51,177 nucleotides of DNA. Source: JAVBKP01 sp031553975. GTDB taxonomy: Bacteria > Bacillota > Clostridia > Peptostreptococcales > Anaerovoracaceae. The stretch is taken from NCBI GenBank assembly GCA_031553975.1, contig JAVBKP010000044.1:1-51177 (forward strand), written 5' to 3'. The notes beneath the pieces are model-generated. The model was not told the origin of the DNA. It worked only from the letters and a program-made list of their open reading frames with translations, and made no database searches. The position numbers were made by a program, and so were the translations under genes. Below, one piece after another: positions 9,031 through 18,327 of the stretch; within the stretch, counting starts at the first letter, position 1; every line of letters begins with the position of its first letter.

Positions 9031-10533
9031 TTATCCTTTGAACACACTATTGCTGCCAAGTTGCTTCGCCTCGTAAGTTATTTCACTGAATAACTCTAAG
9101 ATTTCTTCAGAGCAATCTAGTAGATTATCTAAAATATCGTAAGCGGCATTGGAATCTGATACCTTAACAGCGGCAACCAGTTCCGAGGCTATCTCATGGA
9201 TCTCTTGATGCAATTCATCTATTTCAAGCCATATTTTGCGAACAGAGGGGGATTGTGGGTTAAGTGCAGTGTAATAAAAACCAAAACCTGATTTGGTAGA
9301 GTCAGTTTGTAGAGGAATGACCTTCATAGTTGACACCATTTCTTTAGCGAATCCAATCCATTCATTATGAGCCTCTACTGCTTTGGTTAGCACCTCAACA
9401 AATTCGTGGTTAGAGATACCCATCTGCCGGGTTTGCATCACTTTGCCAGATAATTGAGTCATTTTATTTCCAGAGACTTCCATCATTTCTTTAAATGAAT
9501 GTGTTACATCTGTTATATCCACCGATACAGTTGATAGGTGGTTGGATATGTCTACTATGCTGTCTACATTGCTTTCGCTACTTCTGATTATTGCTGATGT
9601 GCCATTGGTCTCGGCAAGGACGTTCTGCATTAAATCATGAGCATCCTCCAAGTTTTGCTTTGTTTGCACAGTGTTTTCATTATTCTCTATGGTGCTATCA
9701 AGAAGCTTTTGTGTCATACTATCTATTTTTTCAATACCATCTAATGTCAGTGCTAAACCAGACTTACTACTACTAGAAGCTTCGCTCACTTTTTCTAAAA
9801 TAGCATGGAGCTTTTCCAATAGACTCTTGGTCTGCTCGGACAATGTACGAACCTCCGCCGCAATAACAGAAAACCCTTTGCCTGCAAGTCCTGCCTTGGC
9901 AGCCTCAACAGAGGCGTTAAGAGCTACTAATGTGATATCATCTGCAATGGTTTTGATCCCACCTATGGTTTCGGATATTGTGCTGGTGTGAGAAATCAAA
10001 GTGTCCACACCTCTACCCATCTCGTTGGAGTTAGACTCTAGATCCGCCAGCGTAGAACGAACCTGCTCCACTATGGTTTTCTCAGCATTCATACTACGAG
10101 TAAGGGTTGTGGCGTTATCAGATCCTACTTTTAATAAATTGGATGCATTGGCAATAGAATCTATATTTTTTTGCTGTGATGTAGAAATATTATCAAATTG
10201 CCCTTTGAATTTGTCGGACAATTCCATCAGCTCTTTCATGAAACTTTGCACGATGCTACTTTGGTTTCTAAGCCTTACATCAAATGAAGATAGGCTAACA
10301 ACCATGTCAAAAATATAAGGAAGTAACTCACGAACCAACTCTCTATTTCTAGTTAGCGCATGGGCATATTGCTTTAATTCTTGGTTAAAATTTTGTAAAT
10401 CTTCGCCGTCTTCGCCGTCCTCACGGTCTTCTACAAGCTCATCTTTTAATACTGCTTCGTATGAACCATCTAATAAGTTAGCTAGTATTTCGGCTAACTG
10501 GTCTTTAAATCTGCTAATGATAGCCACCCCCAA
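9031..10533 (-). CDS. soluble methyl-accepting chemotaxis-type protein with C-terminal CZB-like domain
   Basis: A 500-aa cytoplasmic protein with no TM helix. After a short N-terminal helical region comes a long coiled coil with the MCP hairpin tip (LVALNASVEAAKAGLAG-KGFSVIAAEVRTLSEQT, about residues 205-240), which contacts CheA and CheW. The C-terminal 130 residues look like a chemoreceptor zinc-binding (CZB) domain, with H389, H442 and H446 in the expected places. The position of the zinc-binding cysteine (CxxGxW in typical CZB) reads SGFGFYY, with Ser415 instead. The start is unclear: TTG at 10533 lacks an upstream SD, and the G-rich run after it could serve an internal start. Co-transcribed with the U32 gene, divergent from the large MCP. 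Confidence 0.8.
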   Translation of the reverse strand: MGVAIISRFKDQLAEILANLLDGSYEAVLKDELVEDREDGEDGEDLQNFNQELKQYAHALTRNRELVRELLPYIFDMVVSLSSFDVRLRNQSSIVQSFMKELMELSDKFKGQFDNISTSQQKNIDSIANASNLLKVGSDNATTLTRSMNAEKTIVEQVRSTLADLESNSNEMGRGVDTLISHTSTISETIGGIKTIADDITLVALNASVEAAKAGLAGKGFSVIAAEVRTLSEQTKSLLEKLHAILEKVSEASSSSKSGLALTLDGIEKIDSMTQKLLDSTIENNENTVQTKQNLEDAHDLMQNVLAETNGTSAIIRSSESNVDSIVDISNHLSTVSVDITDVTHSFKEMMEVSGNKMTQLSGKVMQTRQMGISNHEFVEVLTKAVEAHNEWIGFAKEMVSTMKVIPLQTDSTKSGFGFYYTALNPQSPSVRKIWLEIDELHQEIHEIASELVAAVKVSDSNAAYDILDNLLDCSEEILELFSEITYEAKQLGSNSVFKG

Positions 10534-10558
10534 TTAATTTTATATATAACGAGTATTA

Positions 10559-10564
10559 ATTATA
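10559..10564 (-). promoter_or_regulatory. candidate -10 box of the MCP/CZB-U32 operon
   Basis: TATAAT on the minus strand, about 26 nt upstream of the start region of the soluble MCP gene. A TTGTAA lies 15 nt further upstream as a weak -35. The rest of the 164-nt divergent region shows nothing else I can name. Confidence 0.35.
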
Positions 10565-10697
10565 TCATAAACTCACATATGTTACAATTTTAACATTGTA
10601 GAAAACAGTACGTTATGATAATATTAGTAAAAGGAAAAATTTAAAAAAGATGTAAGAAGAAGATTTGTGTTTTGTAAGTAAATAGGGAGGAACCATT

Positions 10698-13226
10698 GTG
10701 AAAGAGAAAAAAGTCAAAAAAAGAGGCAGCATGGGAGCGAACATTGCAAAGATAGTAACCTTGCTAATGCTTATTATGATCCTGTTAGTAGGCGGTCTCA
10801 TGTACAAAGTCTATGTAGATGGACAGATGAACTCAGTGAAGCAGACCATTAGCAGAATTGCCAATGCTGCGTCTAACGGAGTAGATGGAGACCAGATAGA
10901 GAATTATGCCAAGACCCTAAAAGAAGATGGCGGGTATATGAAAGTTTTCAATTATCTTTCCGACATTAAAACGTCAGGTAGTGAACAACATGTGTACATA
11001 ATAGCCTCTCATAGCGACACGGAATACGTGTTTTTAGCAGAAGGTGCAGTGAATAGAGACCGAGCAACGATTACGTCTTGGCTTGGTGATATAGATAAAA
11101 AAGAAAACTTCCCAGGGGCAGCAGATGCAATCTCCTCCGCCACTACCATTATCAGCGAGCCGTACATGTACAATGGGGATGAATTAATTACCGTATTCGC
11201 TCCGATTAAAAACAGCGCAGGAAAAGTTGTGGCACTACTGGGAATGGATAGTAATGTGAAATTGTTCCTCAAGGAAGTCAATGAACATATGGTGAAAAAC
11301 TTCATGGTGATTGGCATAATTGTCACAGTGGTTTTCCTAATAATGTTTGTAGCCGCCTCAGCAATTATCAGAAAGAGGATAACCGTTCCAGTCCAAGAAC
11401 TTAAAAAAGCAGCAGAGGATATTGCAGCAGGAAATATCGACATTGAGATTCATGCAAATTCAAACAATGAATTAGGCGATCTAGCTGATTCGTTTAGGAA
11501 TATGGTGGAAGTCCTTCGTAGCATGGAAGAAACAGTGCAACAAGTAAAAACATGGGCGATAAATGGTGAACACCGACGTGGAACCGATAGGAATGAACTA
11601 CTAAATGGTTCTTACCTAAACATTGTTCGCGGATTAAATCATGTGATGAAAGCATTCTCCGCTAGGCTTGATTCTGTTCCCCTTCCTCTTACAATCGTAG
11701 ATACAGAATATAATACATTGTTTATGAACAAGGCAGCACTTAGGATAAGTGAACTTAATCAAGAACAAGTGCTAGGAAGAAAATGTTACGAGTGTCTAAA
11801 TACAAGTGTATGCAACACCGAGGATTGTCCAGCCAAGCGTGCCTTAAAAGAAGACCGCATGGTAGATGTGCAGCTTACCATAGGTGAGTCTGAATATCAG
11901 ACATATATTGCACCATTCGCAGATGAAAATGATAAAGTGATAGGATTTATAGAGATGTCTGCTGATCAGACTGATGTCCGCAATGCACAATACGAGGCAG
12001 AAAGACAAGCACAGCAGGTAGCGCATAGAATCAAAGTGGCAGAAAAGCAAGCCGACTATCAAAAGGATTGTGTGGATCATGTGATATTCTCCCTAGAGAG
12101 ATTGTCACGCGGAGATTTGAGCTATACATCGAGTATAAAAAATAAAGACGAAGACACAAAAGATATTTTTGATAGTTTCCTTAAGATTAGCTACAGTTTG
12201 GAGACCAGTTGTAGGAATATCAAAGGCTATATAGACGAACTTTCAGATGTCCTTAGAAGAGTAGCAGATAAGAATTTAGATGTTATGATTGACCAAGACT
12301 ATAAAGGCGATTTCTCTGAGCTAAAAAATTCTATTAACAACATTCTAAGAACGCTAAATAGAGTATTTGGCGAGATATCAGGTGCCACAGGTCAAGTGCA
12401 AACGGCGGCTACGCAAGTTGCTAATTCGAGTCAGATTTTGGCAGAAGGCGCCTCAGAGCAATCTAATTCAGTATCAGAAATAAACACTACGATTATTAAA
12501 GTAGCTGACGAAACCAGAAACAATGCAGAAAATGCAGTCCATGCAAATGGTATATCTGTCAAAGCTATGGATGATGCAGAAGATGGTAGTGCGCAAATGC
12601 ATGAAATGATTTCTGCCATGGAGGAGATCAAACGTTCTTCTCACAAAATAGCCGAAATCATTAAGGTAATCGATGAAATAGCGTTCCAAACCAACGTGCT
12701 AGCGCTAAATGCAGCCGTTGAAGCGGATAGGGCTGGGGAGCATGGAAGAGGATTCGCGGTAGTAGCTGACGAAGTTAGAAACCTAGCAGCCAAAAGTGCA
12801 GAGGCGGCCAAAGAGACTACGGATATGATTGCAGACTCGTTGTTGAAGGTAGAAGCTGGAGTTAGCATAGCCAACAAAACATCTGGTGCTTTGTCTAAAA
12901 TCGTAGAAGGCGTTACTAGTACAGCAGACATAGTAAGAACCATAGCAGATGCGTCTAAGAGACAAGCGGCAGGTATCGTTCTCATAGAAAACAGCATTGA
13001 GAAAATATCAAAAGTGACGAAAAGCAATGTTGAGGAAGCAGATCAAACAGCTTCTGCCAGCCACCAAATGTCAGAACAATCTCAAGTTCTACGAGAGATG
13101 ATAAAAGAATTTAGATTGAGGGATGTGAAGGATCTAAGAGAACGCAGACCTACTAGAAAACGCAAAAACAGGAAAGCTATTCCTACAGAAGAAAAGCTGT
13201 TGTTAAATCAGCCTGACAATGAATAA
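10698..13226 (+). CDS. methyl-accepting chemotaxis protein with PAS and double HAMP
   Basis: An 842-aa transmembrane chemoreceptor. TM1 is at about residues 15-37; a periplasmic sensor (about 38-195) contains VYIIASHSDTEYVF; TM2 is at about 197-220 and is followed by HAMP. A PAS-like domain (about 325-430) carries a cysteine cluster (GRKCYECLNTSVCNTEDC) often seen in anaerobes. A second HAMP-like segment (about 495-560) leads to the signalling domain, with tip VLALNAAVEADRAGEHGRGF and DEVRNLAAKSAEAAKET. It would control CheA kinase in a receptor array. The start is GTG at 10698 with GGGAGG 7 nt upstream. It stands alone between a divergent promoter region and a terminator. The tip has Asp where Ala is usual (EADRAG rather than EAARAG). 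Confidence 0.9.
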   Translation: MKEKKVKKRGSMGANIAKIVTLLMLIMILLVGGLMYKVYVDGQMNSVKQTISRIANAASNGVDGDQIENYAKTLKEDGGYMKVFNYLSDIKTSGSEQHVYIIASHSDTEYVFLAEGAVNRDRATITSWLGDIDKKENFPGAADAISSATTIISEPYMYNGDELITVFAPIKNSAGKVVALLGMDSNVKLFLKEVNEHMVKNFMVIGIIVTVVFLIMFVAASAIIRKRITVPVQELKKAAEDIAAGNIDIEIHANSNNELGDLADSFRNMVEVLRSMEETVQQVKTWAINGEHRRGTDRNELLNGSYLNIVRGLNHVMKAFSARLDSVPLPLTIVDTEYNTLFMNKAALRISELNQEQVLGRKCYECLNTSVCNTEDCPAKRALKEDRMVDVQLTIGESEYQTYIAPFADENDKVIGFIEMSADQTDVRNAQYEAERQAQQVAHRIKVAEKQADYQKDCVDHVIFSLERLSRGDLSYTSSIKNKDEDTKDIFDSFLKISYSLETSCRNIKGYIDELSDVLRRVADKNLDVMIDQDYKGDFSELKNSINNILRTLNRVFGEISGATGQVQTAATQVANSSQILAEGASEQSNSVSEINTTIIKVADETRNNAENAVHANGISVKAMDDAEDGSAQMHEMISAMEEIKRSSHKIAEIIKVIDEIAFQTNVLALNAAVEADRAGEHGRGFAVVADEVRNLAAKSAEAAKETTDMIADSLLKVEAGVSIANKTSGALSKIVEGVTSTADIVRTIADASKRQAAGIVLIENSIEKISKVTKSNVEEADQTASASHQMSEQSQVLREMIKEFRLRDVKDLRERRPTRKRKNRKAIPTEEKLLLNQPDNE

Positions 13227-13249
13227 GTAAAAAAAGTAATGAAAATGTA

Positions 13250-13283
13250 AACAAAACGCAAAGCAATTTGCGTTTTGTTTTAT
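13250..13283 (+). terminator. rho-independent terminator of the large MCP gene
   Basis: A 13-bp inverted repeat (AACAAAACGCAAA, loop GCAA, complement at 13267-13279) is followed by TTATTTT. Confidence 0.8.
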
Positions 13284-13314
13284 TTTGAGGTATTATATAA
13301 TATGTATAAGAATA

Positions 13315-13345
13315 TTGTCTAAGTGTAAAACTTGTCTAAGTGTAA
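13315..13345. repeat. tandem 14-nt direct repeat upstream of ftsE
   Basis: TTGTCTAAGTGTAA occurs at 13315-13328 and again at 13332-13345, a 17-nt period. It lies directly before the ftsE ribosome binding site and may be a protein-binding site or a recent slippage duplication. Confidence 0.6.
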
Positions 13346-13357
13346 TAAGGAAGACAT

Positions 13358-14041
13358 ATGATTAGATTCAAAAATGTAACCAAAACCTACAATAGCAACA
13401 TAGGAATTGAAAGTGTGGACATTCACATTGAAAAAGGCGCCTTTGTTTTTATCGTAGGCCCTAGTGGCGCGGGAAAGTCCACGTTCATAAAGCTGATTTT
13501 AAAAGAGATAGAGGCCGATGGTGGCCAAGTTTTTATTAAAAACATGGATGTCACAAGACTTCCTAACAGACTGATCCCACACCTGAGAAGGAATATAGGA
13601 ATAGTATTTCAAGACTTTAGACTATTGCCTAAAAAAACTGTATATGAAAATGTGGCCTTTGCCATGGAAATCATACACATGAGCAAAAAAAGTATTAGAA
13701 GACAAGTGCCTCAGGTACTTAGCCTAATGGGGATTAGTGCAAAAGCGAAAAAATATCCACATGAACTCTCTGCTGGGGAACAGCAAAGGGTTGCTATTGC
13801 ACGTGCAATTGTCAACAACCCCAATGTGCTTATTGCCGATGAGCCTACAGGCAACCTTGATCCAGATACCGCATGGGAAATCATGCGTCTTTTGTCTGAG
13901 ATCAATGCAAGAGGAACCACAGTACTCATGGTAACACATGCCAAGGACATTGTAGATAAAATGGGAAAACGCGTTATAGCCATCGAAAAAGGTCGTATCG
14001 TACGAGATGACCAGAAAGGGGCGTATGGTTATGATGATTAA
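13358..14041 (+). CDS. ftsE: cell division ATP-binding protein FtsE
   Basis: A 227-aa ABC ATPase of the FtsE family. It has Walker A (VGPSGAGKS, about residue 33), the signature LSAGEQQR, and Walker B with the D-loop (VLIADEPTGNLDPD), the last typical of FtsE/LolD-like ATPases. With FtsX it forms a membrane complex that activates peptidoglycan hydrolases at the division site in step with ATP hydrolysis. SD AAGGAAG is well placed. First gene of the ftsEX-hydrolase-recJ cluster; its 3' end overlaps ftsX. Confidence 0.93.
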   Translation: MIRFKNVTKTYNSNIGIESVDIHIEKGAFVFIVGPSGAGKSTFIKLILKEIEADGGQVFIKNMDVTRLPNRLIPHLRRNIGIVFQDFRLLPKKTVYENVAFAMEIIHMSKKSIRRQVPQVLSLMGISAKAKKYPHELSAGEQQRVAIARAIVNNPNVLIADEPTGNLDPDTAWEIMRLLSEINARGTTVLMVTHAKDIVDKMGKRVIAIEKGRIVRDDQKGAYGYDD

Positions 14042-14924
14042 ACCTAGCTATGCTTTTAGGCAAGCTTTTAGGCAAATTGTCCGTAATGGAGCCATGACGA
14101 CAGCCTCCATGTTTTCCATCACAGCAATGCTTCTCATACTCGGAATATTTTTCGTAGTAGTGGTCAACGTCAACATGATAGCAGAAAGCGCAAAGAGCCA
14201 GTTTGACGTGGTACAGGTGTACATGGAAGACAATGCCACTGAGGCGGAGATACAGGCGGTTAGGGATAAGGCAGAAGACATAGAATTTGTTGAAAAATCT
14301 ACGTATATTGATAAGGAAGAGGCCCTCGCTAGGATGAAATTGAGATGGGGGGACAATGGATATTTACTAGATGGATTAGAAAAAAACCCATTTCAGAATG
14401 AGGTGGAAGTAAAACTCAATGACATCACTCAATCTGAGACAGTTGTTTCATCGTTGCAAAATCAAGCAGGTGTTGAAGAAATTAGGTATAGCAAGACTAT
14501 AATAGACAAACTTGTCAAAGTAACCAATACGATTCAGCTAATATCCTTGATACTCATCAGCATATTAATTATAGTGTCTGTAGTCGTAGTGTCCAACACT
14601 GTAAAGCTGACAGTACTAGCTAGATCTCGTGAAATAGAGATTATGAAATACATTGGTGCTACCAACTGGTTTATAAGAGGGCCTTTCTTCGTGGAAGGCA
14701 TGCTGATAGGACTGCTATCAGCACTGGTCTCATCAGGGGTCATAGCGCTGATATATATGAAAATAACATCTTCATTTTCACATAGCATGTCAATATGGTT
14801 CTCAATAGGAATGGTACCACAGGCGTTCCTAAACGTGAACCTAGTAATTATATTTGTAGCCCTTGGAATCAGCATTGGTGCCGTGGGAAGTACGTTATCG
14901 ATGAGAAAATTCTTAGACACGTAA
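14031..14924 (+). CDS. ftsX: cell division permease-like protein FtsX
   Basis: A membrane protein of about 297 aa with the FtsX layout: a cytoplasmic N-terminus (AFRQAFRQIVRNGAMTTAS), TM1 (about 25-48), an extracellular domain (about 50-165), then three TM helices in the C-terminal half (about 170-195, 220-245 and 270-290). The extracellular domain is where FtsX recruits the hydrolase encoded next. Several in-frame ATGs exist (14007, 14025, 14031, 14034); AAAGGGG ends at 14021, so 14031 has the best spacing. It overlaps the end of ftsE by 11 nt, consistent with coupled 1:1 synthesis. Confidence 0.9.
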   Translation: MMIKPSYAFRQAFRQIVRNGAMTTASMFSITAMLLILGIFFVVVVNVNMIAESAKSQFDVVQVYMEDNATEAEIQAVRDKAEDIEFVEKSTYIDKEEALARMKLRWGDNGYLLDGLEKNPFQNEVEVKLNDITQSETVVSSLQNQAGVEEIRYSKTIIDKLVKVTNTIQLISLILISILIIVSVVVVSNTVKLTVLARSREIEIMKYIGATNWFIRGPFFVEGMLIGLLSALVSSGVIALIYMKITSSFSHSMSIWFSIGMVPQAFLNVNLVIIFVALGISIGAVGSTLSMRKFLDT

Positions 14925-14975
14925 GGATAAAATGAATCCCTTGGTATAACCCAAAGGTGAAAGGAAGGAATCAAC

Positions 14976-16106
14976 GTGAAGCTGAAAAAAATATTGCCGA
15001 TTTGCCTAACGCTAACATTAGTGCTAACTTCACTATTTCCAACAAATGTTTTTGCATCAGCAACTGACCTAGAAAAGCAGCTGGCTGAAATCAATGACAA
15101 AATGAAAAACCTAGAAAAAGTGTATAGTGCTGGAAAAGCAAAGGAAAAAACTTTAAATAACCAAATCAGTTCTATAACAACGAGTATTACTAAGGCAGAG
15201 GGCCAAATTAATACTTTGACTAAAAATATGAATGTAACAGCCAACCAAATAAGCCAAAAGGCTAAAGACTTAGAGATCAAGCAACAGACCATAGCCCAAA
15301 AAACTGATGTTATGAACCAAAGGCTTCGTATCATGTACAAGAATGGTGATGTTGGGCTGGTGGAAGTCCTGTTAGGCTCCAACAACTTTGGTGAACTTTT
15401 GTCTAACATGGACATGGTAACACGCATCTACGAGCAAGACGCAGAATTAATAGGCTTTATGAAAAACGAGTATGCCTCTGTTAAAACTCAAAAGGAAGAG
15501 CTAGAGTCGTTAAAAGTGACATTGGCCAATCAAAAAAGTGCAGTGGCGCAAGGCAAAGAAGAACTGGTTGATAAGAAGCAAGAAGTAGCAGAGATCAGGG
15601 ATGAAGTTAAAACGGAAAACAAGGCCTTAGAAAAAGAGTTAGATGCATTAAACGATACAGCAGATGAAATTTCAGACAAAATCCGTGCATTACAGTCAAA
15701 CGACGCATATGTAGGGGGTACATTGACATGGCCTACTCCTGGATATACAAAACTATCTTCTCAGTATGGATATCGTATACATCCAATCCTAAAGACTAAA
15801 AAGCTGCACACGGGCATAGATATACCGTCTCCAAAGGGAACCAAAGTAGTAGCCGCCAATGACGGGACCGTTATTCTAGCCGCATGGTATGGTGGATATG
15901 GCAACTGCGTTATTATAGACCACGGTGGTGGAACGGTAACTTTATATGCCCACAACTCATCGTTAAAGGTCAAAAAAGGCGATAAAGTTAAACGTGGACA
16001 AAATATTGCTGGCGTAGGTACAACAGGAAGTTCTACTGGTAATCACTGCCACTTTGAGGTCCGTGAAAATGGAGAATATAAAGATCCGATGGGGTACTTG
16101 AAGTAG
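14976..16106 (+). CDS. secreted murein hydrolase (EnvC/PcsB-like), coiled coil plus M23 peptidase
   Basis: A 376-aa secreted protein. The signal peptide ends near VFASA (residue 28), a long coiled coil spans about 30-240, and a C-terminal LytM/M23 domain follows. The zinc-site motifs HTGID (H278, D282) and HCHFEV (H357, H359) are intact, so the domain should be an active endopeptidase rather than a degenerate EnvC-type activator. In FtsEX systems the coiled coil docks on FtsX, whose ATP-driven change exposes the enzyme during septum splitting; the location right after ftsX supports that partnership. Start GTG at 14976 with AAGGAAGGA before it. Followed with no gap by recJ. Confidence 0.9.
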   Translation: MKLKKILPICLTLTLVLTSLFPTNVFASATDLEKQLAEINDKMKNLEKVYSAGKAKEKTLNNQISSITTSITKAEGQINTLTKNMNVTANQISQKAKDLEIKQQTIAQKTDVMNQRLRIMYKNGDVGLVEVLLGSNNFGELLSNMDMVTRIYEQDAELIGFMKNEYASVKTQKEELESLKVTLANQKSAVAQGKEELVDKKQEVAEIRDEVKTENKALEKELDALNDTADEISDKIRALQSNDAYVGGTLTWPTPGYTKLSSQYGYRIHPILKTKKLHTGIDIPSPKGTKVVAANDGTVILAAWYGGYGNCVIIDHGGGTVTLYAHNSSLKVKKGDKVKRGQNIAGVGTTGSSTGNHCHFEVRENGEYKDPMGYLK

Positions 16107-17822
16107 ATGGAAAAGTGGTTTTTGAAAAACCCAAAAGTAAATATAAAAAAGCTAACTGAGGAATCCGGAATCAGTGAATTGTTATGCCGTATATTGGCTA
16201 ATAGACAAATCACAGATCCGGATTCTGTGCGTGAATTCGTTAACGGTAGACCAGAAGAATTTGATGGATTTTTGATGAAAGACATGAAAAAATCCGTAGA
16301 TATGATATGGGAAGCTATCGATAGGAACGAAAAAATCCGTATTATTTCAGACTATGACGTAGATGGTGTAATCAGTGCAGTGGTCCTATGTCATGCCCTA
16401 AAAGAGCTAGGCGCCAATGTGGATTTTCACATACCACACAGAGTAACGGATGGATATGGGCTAAATGAAAATCTAGTCAATGCAGCCATTGAAGACAAAA
16501 TAGATATGATTATCACATGCGACAATGGTGTAGCCGCCGTAGAATCTATTCAGATGGCCAAAGATGCAGGCATTAAAGTTATCATCACAGACCATCATGA
16601 GATACCTTTTGCAGTGGGAGAAGATGGAACCAAGACATATATACTACCGGCGGCGGATGCCATCATAGACAGCAAGCAAGAAGATTGCGCCTATCCATTT
16701 GATAAGTTATGTGGTGCAGGGGTTGTATATAAATTGGTTCAGTGTTTGACACAGCAAAAACCCAACAATATCAATCCAGAGGAGTATCTAGATTTAGTAG
16801 CCATTGCCACAGTATGCGACGTTGTGGATTTGATCAGCGAGAATAGACTTCTTCTAAAAAAAGGATTAGCACGAATCCCACAGACAAACAATGTAGGGCT
16901 AAGAGCTTTGATGGAGGAGACAAAACTCACAGATAAAAATGTGGGGGTGTATCACTTAGGATTCATACTTGGGCCATGCGTCAATGCATCAGGCAGGCTT
17001 GAGGGCGCGAAGAAAGCTGTGGAACTATTTCTTGCCACCAACCCAGTGGAGGCTAAGACCATAGCCATGGAGTTGGTGGAGTTAAACCATCAACGAAAGC
17101 AGATGACACAAGAGGGTATTGACAATGTCATTGCCCAAGTGCAAGGGACTATGGAGCAGGCAGATAAAGTTATAGTAGCCTATAACCCAGATATTCATGA
17201 AAGCATAGCAGGGATAGTGGCCGGAAAAGTGCGAGAACGATTCAATCTACCAGCCATAGTTCTTACAGATGGGGAGCATGGAGTCAAAGGGTCGGGTAGA
17301 TCCATAGAAGAATATAATTTATTTGAAGAAATACAAAAGTGCAGTGAATATCTAGAACGGTTTGGGGGACATCCCATGGCAGCAGGCATGTCACTGGCTA
17401 GAGAAAATGTGGAACCATTTGCCAAGGCGCTGAAGGAGATATGCACCCTTACTGAAGAGGATATTACCATAAAAGTAAATATAGATTTGAACATTAGTTT
17501 AGAAAATGTTAATATGAGATTAGCAGAAGAGCTGTCTCTGTTAGAACCATTTGGGAAAGGCAACAACAAGCCTATATTTGGGTCTAAGGCCGTGGAAATA
17601 AAAAGTATGATCGTCCGTGGCATCAATCAAAATGTTCTCAGCATGAAGCTAAAACAGGCTGACGGCAAAAAAATGATAAATGCAGTACTTTTTGGAGAAT
17701 TTGATGTAGAGGAACTAAAGTCATTTCAAAAAGTGGATGTTGCCTATCACGTGGACATCAACGAATATGGTGGCAACAGAACTATCCAACTGATGGTTCA
17801 GAATATTAGACAGTGCAAGTAA
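16107..17822 (+). CDS. recJ: single-stranded-DNA-specific exonuclease RecJ
   Basis: A 571-aa DHH-family nuclease near the usual size of RecJ. Visible motifs are IISDYDVDGVISAVV (motif I, about residue 75), IITCDNGVAA, VIITDHHEIP (DHH), VATVCDVVDL-like, and in the DHHA1 region GPCVNASGRLEGA and GGHPMAAGMSL; a C-terminal OB fold follows. RecJ degrades single strands 5' to 3' in recombination and mismatch or base-excision repair. The ATG directly follows the stop of the hydrolase gene and no strong SD is visible, so translation may depend on coupling. The link with division genes looks positional rather than functional. Confidence 0.92.
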   Translation: MEKWFLKNPKVNIKKLTEESGISELLCRILANRQITDPDSVREFVNGRPEEFDGFLMKDMKKSVDMIWEAIDRNEKIRIISDYDVDGVISAVVLCHALKELGANVDFHIPHRVTDGYGLNENLVNAAIEDKIDMIITCDNGVAAVESIQMAKDAGIKVIITDHHEIPFAVGEDGTKTYILPAADAIIDSKQEDCAYPFDKLCGAGVVYKLVQCLTQQKPNNINPEEYLDLVAIATVCDVVDLISENRLLLKKGLARIPQTNNVGLRALMEETKLTDKNVGVYHLGFILGPCVNASGRLEGAKKAVELFLATNPVEAKTIAMELVELNHQRKQMTQEGIDNVIAQVQGTMEQADKVIVAYNPDIHESIAGIVAGKVRERFNLPAIVLTDGEHGVKGSGRSIEEYNLFEEIQKCSEYLERFGGHPMAAGMSLARENVEPFAKALKEICTLTEEDITIKVNIDLNISLENVNMRLAEELSLLEPFGKGNNKPIFGSKAVEIKSMIVRGINQNVLSMKLKQADGKKMINAVLFGEFDVEELKSFQKVDVAYHVDINEYGGNRTIQLMVQNIRQCK

Positions 17823-17841
17823 CAAAAGAGGAAATAGCAAC

Positions 17842-18318
17842 ATGAAGTATGAATTTGATGCAGAGTTAAAATATGCAGAGGTAGGCAAGAGCGGTGGCGC
17901 CTACGTCCTATTTCCGTATGACGTGATAGAATGCTTTGACACAAAAGGCCAGATAAAGGTAAAATGTACATTCGATGGTGAACCTTATAGAGGCTCTTTG
18001 GTGAATATGGGAGAAGGCCATTGCGTTGGCGTGCTAAAGGCCATAAAAGAAAAAATTGGAAAAGACCATGGAGAGATAATCCATGTGACGCTAGAAAAAG
18101 ATATGGAAGAACGTGTAATAGAAGTACCAGAAGATCTGCTGAAGGTTATCGAAGAGACGGGGAAAAAGGGGTTTTTTCAGGGTCTGTCAGCCACCAACAA
18201 AAAACTATATGTGATCCATGTGACCAGTGCAAAACAAGAAAAGACTAGACTTGCTAGACTGGAAGCATGTAGAGAATATCTCACAAAGGAAATCAAAAAT
18301 CTTAATGCAAAAAAATAG
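17842..18318 (+). CDS. DUF1905 / YdeI-OmdA-like protein
   Basis: A 158-aa soluble protein. The N-terminal 95 residues resemble DUF1905 (GGAYVLFPYDVIECFDTKG, then VKCTFDGEPYRGSLVNMG). The C-terminal part (LKVIEETGKKGFFQGLSATNKKLYVIHV...K...TRLARLEACREYL) matches the YdeI/OmdA type once linked to bacteriocin protection, in which YI..A.....R..R.......L is conserved. The molecular function of these domains is not established. It sits 19 nt after recJ and ends 9 nt before the next MCP start, in the same operon. Confidence 0.75.
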   Translation: MKYEFDAELKYAEVGKSGGAYVLFPYDVIECFDTKGQIKVKCTFDGEPYRGSLVNMGEGHCVGVLKAIKEKIGKDHGEIIHVTLEKDMEERVIEVPEDLLKVIEETGKKGFFQGLSATNKKLYVIHVTSAKQEKTRLARLEACREYLTKEIKNLNAKK

Positions 18319-18327
18319 GTGATAAGA

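Noticed and set aside
14534..15427. Minus-strand open frame of 297 codons
   Set aside because: It is antisense to ftsX and the M23 hydrolase coiled coil; repetitive helical coding in the real gene keeps the opposite frame open.
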